Shown here piece after piece: positions 57,717-64,000 of a stretch of DNA of 64,000 nt. Within the stretch, counting starts at the first letter, position 1, and every line of letters begins with the position of its first letter. The notes beneath the pieces are model-generated. The model made no database searches and was not told the DNA's origin. It saw only the letters and a program-made list of their open reading frames with translations. Source of the DNA: Bacillus sp. MUM 116 (lineage in GTDB: Bacteria > Bacillota > Bacilli > Bacillales > Cytobacillaceae); the NCBI RefSeq assembly GCF_001866655.1, contig NZ_MLYR01000046.1, positions 83,034 to 147,033 of the forward strand. The letters are read 5' to 3'. The position numbers and the translations under genes are program-made.

Positions 57717-58166
57717 TTACCTAGGGATATTTACCATGAATTCTTTTGTTAATCCATATGGCTGATTATTTAAATCAGTCACCTCAAGTTTTAATTTATG
57801 ATTTCCAGGCGCGAGCCCCTTGATGATAAAAGCTGCAGTGGAAACCTCCTGATATTTTCTGCCATCGACCCACACAAGCATCTTCCCTAATTTTTCTTTT
57901 GTCTTGTCAGATTCGCGAAAACTAATTCCTGTTAGTATACACTCTACCATGACATTTTTCCCTCTTGCTTGGTAATTAACAAATAAAGAGGGGGATTCAT
58001 TTGAATTTTCGCTAAACACTGAAATATCATCCATTTTATATGTACTTGCATGTACGATAGGAATTAACTTAGGATTCGATTCCGCCTTTGGTACATCGTT
58101 TTGACCCCCGGACATAATCGACAATACAAAAATGGAAATAGGCAGCATCCAAATTGTCCTTTTCAA
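57717..58166 (-). CDS. Exported or membrane-anchored hypothetical protein, beta-rich
   Basis: A 149-residue protein with an N-terminal signal or anchor (residues 2-18, KRTIWMLPISIFVLSIM) and no lipobox Cys. The rest looks beta-rich, with a closing VEVTD-type pattern (GNHKLKLEVTDLNNQPYG) reminiscent of an Ig-like or FixH-like fold; this is a guess. The start is TTG 58164-58166, 8 bp after GGAG; the ATG two codons before is too close to that site. B. subtilis has no gene here between ylbE and ylbF as I recall. Function unknown. Confidence 0.72.
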   Translation of the reverse strand: MKRTIWMLPISIFVLSIMSGGQNDVPKAESNPKLIPIVHASTYKMDDISVFSENSNESPSLFVNYQARGKNVMVECILTGISFRESDKTKEKLGKMLVWVDGRKYQEVSTAAFIIKGLAPGNHKLKLEVTDLNNQPYGLTKEFMVNIPR

Positions 58167-58240
58167 TTCCATCACTCCTTTCTTTGTATTGTTTGCCTCC
58201 ACTTAATTTTTTAATCTTTTTAAAAAAATATACAAATAAA

Positions 58241-58270
58241 AAGACCACATATTTTATTTAATGTGGTCTT
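58241..58270 (-). terminator. Terminator of ylbE
   Basis: AAGACCACAT (58241-58250) pairs with ATGTGGTCTT (58261-58270), followed by UUUUAUUUG on the minus strand. Confidence 0.82.
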
Positions 58271-58273
58271 GGA

Positions 58274-58513
58274 TTAACCTTGATTTTTCATTGACTGAAA
58301 CATATGGAACATCATGGAGGCCATTTGAACATTGTTTGAGAACTTCTCTACCTGATCCGGAATCGTCTTTTTATAATAATGCAATGAGGCAATTTCTAAT
58401 GATTGTAAATCATAAGGATTTCTGCCAAGTTTTCGATACCAAATCGGCTGTTCCCGAATAAATTGTTTTAATTCCTTTTGGCTTCCCAAATATTCCTGGA
58501 CATCTTTTCGCAT
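58274..58513 (-). CDS. ylbE: YlbE-like protein
   Basis: A 79-residue protein: VQEYLGSQKELKQFIREQPIWYRKLGRNPYDLQSLE is the YlbE family core, followed by helices and a Met/Gln-rich end (MASMMFHMFQSMKNQG). No function is known. It lies 19 bp after ylbD and should share its transcript. Confidence 0.87.
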   Translation of the reverse strand: MRKDVQEYLGSQKELKQFIREQPIWYRKLGRNPYDLQSLEIASLHYYKKTIPDQVEKFSNNVQMASMMFHMFQSMKNQG

Positions 58514-58532
58514 ATTTTAATAATCCCTTCTT

Positions 58533-58964
58533 TTAATCTTTTCGAAATGAAAAAGGATTTATTGGCCCATCTTGCGGCTTTCCGGACGGTTTCGCTCCGT
58601 TACTCCCTTGGAATTGAGATAAAACACCTTGAATTGCCCCGATTGCCTGACTTAAGTTATTAATATGGTTTTGGATTTGATTGGGATCCATGTTATTAAC
58701 CATTCCCATTATATTCGATAACAAGTCTCCCTTTTTTTCTGTTGTTGTTTCCTGCTCTTCACCGTCTTCAGTCAGCTCATTTTTCTTATTTTCCTCTTTT
58801 CCAATTTGTTCCCATCTTGCATCCTCTTCTCCAAGAAGATACCAATCTTCGTACAATTCCTGCCAGGTGGCCTTTCCCTTTCGCACTTCTTGAATAATAT
58901 TAGGATTGTTCTTCACAAATTCCTTAAATTTCACTACAGACGGATGCAGTTTTTTTTGTACCAT
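58533..58964 (-). CDS. ylbD: YlbD-type spore coat protein
   Basis: A 143-residue protein. The conserved N-terminus LHPSVVKFKEFVKNNPNIIQEVRKG and WQELYEDWYLLGEEDARWE are the YlbD signature; the middle is charged (EENKKNELTEDGEEQETTTEKKG) and the C-terminus Gln/Asn/Gly-rich. YlbD is a putative coat protein in B. subtilis. The start is ATG 58964 (MVQKKLHPSV) after AGAGGTGA; upstream ATGs are less likely. Confidence 0.88.
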   Translation of the reverse strand: MVQKKLHPSVVKFKEFVKNNPNIIQEVRKGKATWQELYEDWYLLGEEDARWEQIGKEENKKNELTEDGEEQETTTEKKGDLLSNIMGMVNNMDPNQIQNHINNLSQAIGAIQGVLSQFQGSNGAKPSGKPQDGPINPFSFRKD

Positions 58965-59109
58965 TTTTCTCACCTCTGCCGACATCAATGCCAATATTAC
59001 GATATGTTAGAAAATAAAATTTGTGAAAGACTTATATCTCTATAAAACATTTATAATTCCTCATATTAGTGGTAAGATGTTCACGAGGAAAAATGAAAGA
59101 GGTAAAGAG

Positions 59110-59592
59110 ATGAAAGACAAATTAATCACATTATTAGAATCATGTATGGAAAATGGAACCGACGCCGATTTGAGTGCCATTGAACATTTTTTGAAGGGAA
59201 TCCAAAAAACGAGTAACGAAGAAAGACTTTCGTTAATTGATAAGTTTTTTCATACAAATTGTAAGCTTGACGAAAGAACTTGTGAAATCACAATTCCATT
59301 AAATCCGGCTCTGAATAATTCTTTTGAAATCGTCCACGGGGGAGTCACAGCAACTCTTTTGGACACCGCAATGGGAACACTCGCGAATTACTTGCTGCCA
59401 GAGGGCTTTGGAGCGGTGACGAATCAGCTGAATATCCATTACATTGCTCCTGGAATTGGACCTCGTCTTCGCTGCCATGCTGAACTAATCCACCAAGGAA
59501 AGAAAACTTTTGTTTTATCCGGCGAAGTGTACCGGGAAGATGGAAAAAAAATTGCCTATGCCACAGGAACATTTTTTGTCATAAAAAAATAA
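59110..59592 (+). CDS. PaaI-type hotdog-fold thioesterase
   Basis: A 160-residue protein with a single hotdog domain (about residues 50-157). The motif NSFEIVHGGVTATLLDTAMG near residue 75 holds the HGG/D catalytic pattern of PaaI acyl-CoA thioesterases, and VTNQLNIHYIAPG follows. The acyl substrate is unknown. The start MKDKLITLLES at 59110 follows GAGGTAAAGAG; in-frame codons further up are in the intergenic zone. Divergent from ylbD. Confidence 0.85.
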   Translation: MKDKLITLLESCMENGTDADLSAIEHFLKGIQKTSNEERLSLIDKFFHTNCKLDERTCEITIPLNPALNNSFEIVHGGVTATLLDTAMGTLANYLLPEGFGAVTNQLNIHYIAPGIGPRLRCHAELIHQGKKTFVLSGEVYREDGKKIAYATGTFFVIKK

Positions 59593-59616
59593 TACATTTG
59601 AAAGGCAGGACCCCAA

Positions 59617-59979
59617 TTGATTACACTCATCGTCGTTCCCATTATTATTCTTTTCTTTTATTTGCGGACAAAAAAAGAAATGCGGGAACAAGATGTCAAA
59701 TGGCGCGCGTTGGCTAATATACCTCAGGAGGCTATATTAATTGGGCAAATTAAAAACATAAATGAGGAAAAACAACGCTTTTATTATCATAGATACATAT
59801 ATGTCCAGGAATTTAAACTACAGACAGAAACCAGACAAGTAATTGTTAAAAAACTCACACCGATTACAAAAGCAGCAGTAATTGAAAAATTTACGGTGGG
59901 TGAATTCCTTAAGGTATTTGGAACATGGGAGGGCACTCACTTCATCATTAATCATTTTGAAAGAATAGTGACGAAATAA
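59617..59979 (+). CDS. Small membrane-anchored hypothetical protein
   Basis: A 120-residue protein with an N-terminal membrane segment (residues 1-15, MITLIVVPIIILFFY) and a soluble part of mixed alpha/beta character (EAILIGQIKNINEEKQRFYYHRYIY). I do not recognise a family. It starts at TTG 59617-59619 after GGCAGGACC, which is a modest site. It follows the thioesterase by 24 bp, so the two are probably one transcript, and ends next to a repeat remnant. Confidence 0.7.
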   Translation: MITLIVVPIIILFFYLRTKKEMREQDVKWRALANIPQEAILIGQIKNINEEKQRFYYHRYIYVQEFKLQTETRQVIVKKLTPITKAAVIEKFTVGEFLKVFGTWEGTHFIINHFERIVTK

Positions 59980-60012
59980 GAAAAGCGCCTGAGCTGGACC
60001 ATTCTCAAAGCA
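59980..60012 (+). repeat. Minimal remnant of a type B repeat
   Basis: AGAAAAGCGCC is joined directly to TGAGCTGGACCATTCTCAAAG: the two outer ends of the repeat with the whole interior deleted. Confidence 0.55.
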
Positions 60013-60039
60013 ATTTATAAATTCTTATTTTATAAAAGA

Positions 60040-60067
60040 ACGACGGCTATACTGATATAGCCGTCGT
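60040..60067 (-). terminator. Terminator of ylbC
   Basis: ACGACGGCTATA (60040-60051) pairs perfectly with TATAGCCGTCGT (60056-60067), followed by UCUUUUAU on the minus strand. Confidence 0.85.
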
Positions 60068-60072
60068 CCGCC

Positions 60073-61131
60073 CTATTGATTCCACTTTTGAATAAAATTC
60101 TGTGTATAATATTTTTGGTAAACCCCTACACCAAGATGAGAAAAATCTTTATTTAAAAGCGAATCACGGTGCCCTTTACTGTTCAGCCAGCCTTCCACCA
60201 CGGCTGGTCCATCTGTATAATTGGCGGCAATATTTTCACCTGCTGTTTGAAAAACAACCTTTGCCGATTTTAAGCGGTCTGATAAGCTTCCAAATTTTTT
60301 TGATGTATGGGAAAAGTCGTTATTTTCAGCCATATCCTTACTATGCTCAAATGCAGCCTTTGCTGTGTTTTCATCCCACATTAATGGTTTTAAATGATCT
60401 CTTACCCGTAAAACATTTGTCAGGTCAAAAATTTGTTTTGTTTCTCCCTCTTCAACGCTTTTCAATGCCTCATTTGTTATTTTAGGAGCTTCAATTAATT
60501 TCCCACTATATACAAGTTCATAGGGCCGTTGTTTAATAAGGGTATCCGCATCTAAAAAACGAACACTTGAAAGATTTCCGGTAAATTTATCAATATATAG
60601 CTGTACGTACATACTACCTAATTGAATAATTGGCCGTATATTTAAATCCGTATCATTTAACTCAAAACGGTACGAGTTTCCATCCTTATCAATTTCAATG
60701 TTTGCATCAATATATTGTGTATTAAAAATTTCTTCCACAGGCTGGCCAATTTCAAATGGTGCAACATCTAAATTATCACCTATCGCATAGACTGTTACGA
60801 TTCGGTTATTTTCAACCCCAACTTGGACATAACGGGTATAATCTAAGTTATAAATATACCATTGATAGCCAAATGCAGACATGTCAATTCGCTGCGGTTT
60901 TCCAAGCTCTTTTTCTAATGCCGGAACTTTTTTACCTATCAACAGGGAGAGTCCTTCTTTTGGTTTTTCCCGAGAAATTTTATTTTGTTTTATATCTGGA
61001 TTCTTTGGTAATGTCGGATGCATTTCCGATGTATGGTGGTCTTTTATTAAAACTTCATCCTGGTTATCTTGTTTAATACTTATATAGAAACCAATGGTTA
61101 AAAAAATAGCTAAAACAATAAGAATTCTCAT
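60073..61131 (-). CDS. ylbC: CAP/SCP-domain extracellular protein YlbC
   Basis: A 352-residue exported protein with an N-terminal signal or anchor (residues 1-19). The CAP-associated domain (about 65-205, SLLIGKKVPALEKELGKPQRID) precedes the CAP domain (about 235-350) with ALVR-like NVLRVRDHLKPLMWDENTAKAAFEHSKDMAENNDFSHTS and the HRDSLLNKDFSHLGVGVY motif. CAP proteins are secreted and of uncertain role in bacteria. ATG start with a weak upstream site. Confidence 0.9.
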   Translation of the reverse strand: MRILIVLAIFLTIGFYISIKQDNQDEVLIKDHHTSEMHPTLPKNPDIKQNKISREKPKEGLSLLIGKKVPALEKELGKPQRIDMSAFGYQWYIYNLDYTRYVQVGVENNRIVTVYAIGDNLDVAPFEIGQPVEEIFNTQYIDANIEIDKDGNSYRFELNDTDLNIRPIIQLGSMYVQLYIDKFTGNLSSVRFLDADTLIKQRPYELVYSGKLIEAPKITNEALKSVEEGETKQIFDLTNVLRVRDHLKPLMWDENTAKAAFEHSKDMAENNDFSHTSKKFGSLSDRLKSAKVVFQTAGENIAANYTDGPAVVEGWLNSKGHRDSLLNKDFSHLGVGVYQKYYTQNFIQKWNQ

Positions 61132-61260
61132 GAATGTCCGCAGAGGCCTTCATCCCTCTCTAATGCTTTTTCTATGAATAAATAGATATTTTTATTATAT
61201 CATCTATAACTTTTCAAGTAATAGGTATACATCATCTTAACAGAATAATAACATTATGAA

Positions 61261-61295
61261 CAAGAAAACAGGTACCCAATGGCACCTGTTTCTTG
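61261..61295 (-). terminator. Probable terminator of ylbB
   Basis: AACAGGT (61267-61273) pairs with ACCTGTT (61284-61290), extended outward by imperfect CAAGAAA/TTTCTTG arms, just after the ylbB stop. Confidence 0.7.
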
Positions 61296-61300
61296 TTTAA

Positions 61301-61735
61301 CTAATGCTGAATCCCATTATAATTTGGTTCCGAGATTTCCGTTAGTGCTTGTTTTGCCTGATCATCGGTCAAATCTCTGATTGCGAAGTCCCCAAGTGAG
61401 ACAATTCCGACTATTTTATCCCCTTCCACAACCGGAAGACGTCGAATTTGATGTTCAGCCATTAATTTTGCTGCTTCCCTTGTTGAAGCATCAGGAGAAA
61501 TTGTAATCAGTTCATTACTCATAATCTCTTCTACTTTGGATGAAGGAGGATTTTTTTCTGCCACACATCGCAATACAATATCACGGTCGGTAATCATACC
61601 AACAAGTTTTTCATGATCAACAATGGGAATTGCACCAACATTTAATTCCTTCATTTTAACTGCTACTTCATATACATTATCAAGTAAGGAACAACTCTCA
61701 ACATTATCGGTCATAATTTCACGAATTTTCTCCAT
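61301..61735 (-). CDS. ylbB: Two-CBS-domain protein YlbB
   Basis: A 144-residue protein of two tandem CBS domains (about residues 8-62 and 72-125). GAIPIVDHEKLVGMITDRDIV and RRLPVVEGDKIVGIVSLGDFA are their conserved ends. Such pairs bind adenosine nucleotides as sensors; ligand and target are unknown here. The start MEKIREIMTDNVESC at 61735 has GGGGGG upstream. Confidence 0.9.
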   Translation of the reverse strand: MEKIREIMTDNVESCSLLDNVYEVAVKMKELNVGAIPIVDHEKLVGMITDRDIVLRCVAEKNPPSSKVEEIMSNELITISPDASTREAAKLMAEHQIRRLPVVEGDKIVGIVSLGDFAIRDLTDDQAKQALTEISEPNYNGIQH

Positions 61736-61927
61736 ATCAAAAACCCCCCATAAGATAATGAAAATCCTTAACAATATTATGTTTTCCATTATCGATTGAA
61801 TTATTCTGTAAATGATTTCATTGCAACTTGTTACAAATTAAACTATTATTAAATTGGAATTAAATATGCTATTATTCCGAATAATGTCACATAGGGGTAA
61901 TGCATTGTTTTAGGAGGGAAATTAAAA

Positions 61928-62287
61928 GTGAAGTTCGAAAATACGGGATTTGAAAAATTTAAAGCTGATTTAAATCGTTTGGACGAAGTTATGCATGATC
62001 ATGGCTTGATTCGTGAGGGTCAATGGGATTATGAGCGTGTTACATATGATCGCAAGTTTGAATTGAAAGAAGGCATATTTTACTTGCGTGCATTTGGCTA
62101 TGCCGTAGAAGGAGATGTTGGTGCACATAAGGCCACTATCCAATTAATGACACCGTTATTAGGAAAATATTACTATCCGCATGGTGTAGAATATGGTGAA
62201 GGGGAAACCTTCCCTAGCAGCCTTGTGAACCAATGTAAAAAGATTTTAGATGAAGTAAAAGCCGAAATAGAAAAATTTGCCGAATAG
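61928..62287 (+). CDS. ylbA: YugN-like protein YlbA
   Basis: A 119-residue protein of the YugN-like family (GQWDYERVTYDRKFELKEGIFYLRAFGYAVEGD and LLGKYYYPHGVEYGEGE are the recognisable blocks). Function is unknown. GTG start (61928-61930) behind GGAGGGA. Stops at a strong terminator and is convergent with ctaM. Confidence 0.87.
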   Translation: MKFENTGFEKFKADLNRLDEVMHDHGLIREGQWDYERVTYDRKFELKEGIFYLRAFGYAVEGDVGAHKATIQLMTPLLGKYYYPHGVEYGEGETFPSSLVNQCKKILDEVKAEIEKFAE

Positions 62288-62295
62288 GCAAATTA

Positions 62296-62329
62296 AAGAC
62301 GCATGAGAAGAAGCTCATGCGTCTTTTTT
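62296..62329 (+). terminator. Terminator of ylbA
   Basis: AAGACGCATGAG (62296-62307) pairs with CTCATGCGTCTT (62314-62325) and ends in six U on the + strand. It could also act on ctaM from the other side. Confidence 0.88.
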
Positions 62330-62331
62330 GG

Positions 62332-62793
62332 TTAAAAACCAAGGATCGCTTTAATAAGGGATGTTGTTTCGCCGCCTTTGTAAAATACATATAACAATAG
62401 GTAGACTGCAATCCCAGTAATTGCCGTGAAAAACCATACTATACACGTAATGGGTCCTAATTTGCGATGGGCCTTAAGTTTATTCTTATAACCGGTAATT
62501 AAGGAAATTACCCCTAAAACAGCTCCAGACGTGGCAAGTGTAATATGAAAAATTAAAAATATTGTATAGTAAATTTTAATATTAGCCGGTCCACCGAAGG
62601 AGGTATTCCCGATAAATATGGTTCTTGACTCATAAATAATAAAGAAAATAAGTGCGAATATGGCCGCAAGCGTCATCGTTTTTTTATGTGCATCGATTCT
62701 TTTTTGTTTTATTTGCCTCCAGCCAATTGCCATTGTAACTGCACTTAAAACGATAAAGGACGTACTAATCGTAGGTAAAATGGGTAAGGACAT
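62332..62793 (-). CDS. ctaM: DUF420 haem-oxidase assembly protein, CtaM type
   Basis: A 153-residue protein with four or five membrane segments. DUF420 signatures are QKRIDAHKKTMTLA near residue 28 and KAHRKLGPITCIVWFFTAITG near residue 107, with His residues likely near haem. In Staphylococcus aureus, CtaM is needed for active haem A-containing cytochrome oxidase; B. subtilis YozB is related. It lies directly after ctaG, which supports the assignment. ATG behind GAGAGGG. Confidence 0.87.
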   Translation of the reverse strand: MSLPILPTISTSFIVLSAVTMAIGWRQIKQKRIDAHKKTMTLAAIFALIFFIIYESRTIFIGNTSFGGPANIKIYYTIFLIFHITLATSGAVLGVISLITGYKNKLKAHRKLGPITCIVWFFTAITGIAVYLLLYVFYKGGETTSLIKAILGF

Positions 62794-62882
62794 TTAAGAC
62801 CCTCTCTTTTAGGTTATTTAATTGCAATTTTAATTTAGTTGCCTTTTTTTTTCAATCAAAAAGCTATGCAGTTGAATTTCAT

Positions 62883-62911
62883 TAAAAAATCTCCCAAGTA
62901 AATGGGAGATT
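62883..62911 (-). terminator. Terminator of ctaG
   Basis: AATCTCCCA (62888-62896) pairs with TGGGAGATT (62903-62911), followed by UUUUUUAAU on the minus strand. It overlaps the ctaG stop. Confidence 0.82.
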
Positions 62912-63818
62912 ATTCTACAGGAGTAGGTTTAAAAGCAGGCTGCAAATCTTGTTTTTCCGATTCTGCTTTATCTTTGTCATACCATTCAAAAAAGACTCGG
63001 GCCAATATCACACCGTAAATAATTTCTTGAATGATTTTCATTAGAACCCCGCCAAGCTGCTGATCCTGAATTAATGACATTGAGCTAAACAACTGTGGTC
63101 CAGTTAAATTTAAACTCTCAAAATTAGCAGCACCCACGCATAAACTCATTGCCTGTCCCCATACGTGAGGATCAGAATAGGTAGCATAGAGCGGTGTATC
63201 TGCAAAAATAATCAACGCACATGCAGGTGTCAAAAGAATTCCATCAGCAAAAATATAGCCAACTTTTTTCAATCCGCTCAAATTCTGATGCTCTGGAATT
63301 TCATTGATTAGCGGCCACCACATAAAAATCGCCACAATAAACAATAAAAGTGAATAACCCGCATGGAGCCAAACATTTTGCATAACATGATCAAAAATTA
63401 TCGGCACATGGTAAAATGAAAAGAATCCATTAAATAAGATTAGTGATATGATTGGCTTTGTAAAAATTGTGAAAAGTGAATGAATGAACTTAATTGAAAA
63501 TAGCTTTTTCCACACCCAAACTGGAATCCCTAAAATAAAAAGCGGTGGAACAACCAGAACCAGGACTGCCATTTGAATCATATGAACATAAAACATTAGA
63601 TGTGCCATTAAATCAAGCGGAGATCCTTTTATGCAATAGAGAATGGCAATTGAACTTACAAATAGTAACCCTTTTTTAAAGGTTAAAGGCTCACTCTCAG
63701 TAAATCGATTCCGAAATTTAATGGTAAGTAAAAAATAGGCAGCTGTCAGGACAATTAAAAATGTCAAAAAGTATGGGCTCCAAAGTGCTTTAAATCCAAA
63801 AATTTCTAATGTAAGCAC
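62910..63818 (-). CDS. ctaG: Cytochrome c oxidase assembly factor CtaG (caa3 type)
   Basis: Needed for maturation of caa3 cytochrome oxidase, probably in copper site formation. It has 302 residues with seven membrane segments. Conserved blocks are KGSPLDLMAHLMFYVHMIQM near residue 66 with several His, WLHAGYSLLLFIVAIFMWWPL near residue 150 and the C-terminal polar tail. GTG start (63816-63818), after GAGGTGAT. The remainder of the cta locus (ctaB to ctaF) would lie beyond the right edge in B. subtilis order. Confidence 0.93.
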   Translation of the reverse strand: MLTLEIFGFKALWSPYFLTFLIVLTAAYFLLTIKFRNRFTESEPLTFKKGLLFVSSIAILYCIKGSPLDLMAHLMFYVHMIQMAVLVLVVPPLFILGIPVWVWKKLFSIKFIHSLFTIFTKPIISLILFNGFFSFYHVPIIFDHVMQNVWLHAGYSLLLFIVAIFMWWPLINEIPEHQNLSGLKKVGYIFADGILLTPACALIIFADTPLYATYSDPHVWGQAMSLCVGAANFESLNLTGPQLFSSMSLIQDQQLGGVLMKIIQEIIYGVILARVFFEWYDKDKAESEKQDLQPAFKPTPVE

Positions 63819-63906
63819 TACCTATCACCTCAATGTAATATAAACAAATCTGTATTTATTATACCCCTACCACAAGGCCATATCAATAAAACGATCATTT
63901 TTACTA

Positions 63907-64000
63907 AGAAAAGCGTAAGCGCCTTGTTTTGCCTCAGGCATAGCACAAGACAAGCCTGCCGAAATTTGTTCTTTAACCTTTTGGACGGATTGGCTTGTGA
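63907..64000 (+). repeat. Type B dispersed intergenic repeat (cut by window edge)
   Basis: AAGAAAAGCGTAAGCGCCTTG, GCCTCAGGCATAGCACAAG and TTCTTTAACCTTTTGGACGGATTGGCTTGTGA match the copy at 23957 almost base for base. The right end lies outside the window. Confidence 0.8.

Overview
This window is a chromosomal segment of a low-GC, endospore-forming member of the Bacillaceae. The evidence is the gene set (sigE, sigG, spoIIGA, spoVD, spoVE, ylbJ, a YlbD-type coat gene), a bacillithiol-synthesis gene (bshC), a MurE with the meso-diaminopimelate DNPR motif, PyrR-type attenuators, an isoleucine T-box, and gene order that follows the Bacillus subtilis pyr - ylm - sigE/G - fts/mur (dcw) - ylb - ctaG stretch read backwards. 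It is not B. subtilis itself: bpr is missing between ftsZ and spoIIGA, no ylmA lies next to sigG, and several genes are extra. The genus (Neobacillus, Mesobacillus, Cytobacillus or a relative) cannot be fixed by eye.

Layout. 1-7775: 5' part of the pyrimidine operon on the minus strand (pyrR-pyrP-pyrB-pyrC-carA-carB, with carB cut by the window edge), with three PyrR-controlled attenuators and a sigma-A promoter. 7772-9515: rluD, lspA, and a DksA/TraR-like ylyA. 9868-12999: ileS behind an isoleucine T-box. 12996-16977: divIVA-ylmH-ylmG-sepF-ylmE-ylmD-ylmC. 17277-20037: sigG, sigE and spoIIGA with a Spo0A-type promoter. 20239-40036: the division and cell-wall cluster, from mraZ through rsmH, ftsL, pbpB, spoVD, murE, an orphan Mur-like domain gene, mraY, murD, spoVE, murG, murB, divIB, ylxW, ylxX, sbp, ftsA to ftsZ. 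40183-43471: bshC, a DUF3397 membrane protein and panE. 43569-46784: a three-gene biotin-dependent acyl-CoA carboxylase with a CcpA-type cre site, absent from this place in B. subtilis. 46935-62287: the ylb region on both strands (ylbP to ylbA) with rpmF, tmcAL, coaD, rsmD and several extra genes. 62332-63818: cytochrome oxidase assembly genes ctaM-like and ctaG.

Almost all the coding content is housekeeping: UMP synthesis, peptidoglycan precursor supply, divisome assembly, the mother-cell/forespore sigma switch, CoA and bacillithiol synthesis, and respiration. The less explained content is mostly intergenic: two families of dispersed GC-rich repeats that begin with a conserved AAGCGnAAGCGC-like arm, a structured element of about 240 bp at 41905-42150, a four-hairpin leader RNA at 56081-56231 that faces a conserved small gene, and a hairpin cluster after spoVE. 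Unusual coding items are a stand-alone Mur-ligase N-terminal-like domain between murE and mraY, a Gly/Tyr/Trp-rich 80-residue protein, and an exported 149-residue protein between ylbE and ylbF. A striking number of genes start with TTG, each usually with a good Shine-Dalgarno sequence.

I found no CRISPR array, no tRNA or rRNA gene, no intact insertion sequence and no phage genes. Coordinates for starts were chosen by ribosome-binding site and recalled family N-termini; no alignment was run.
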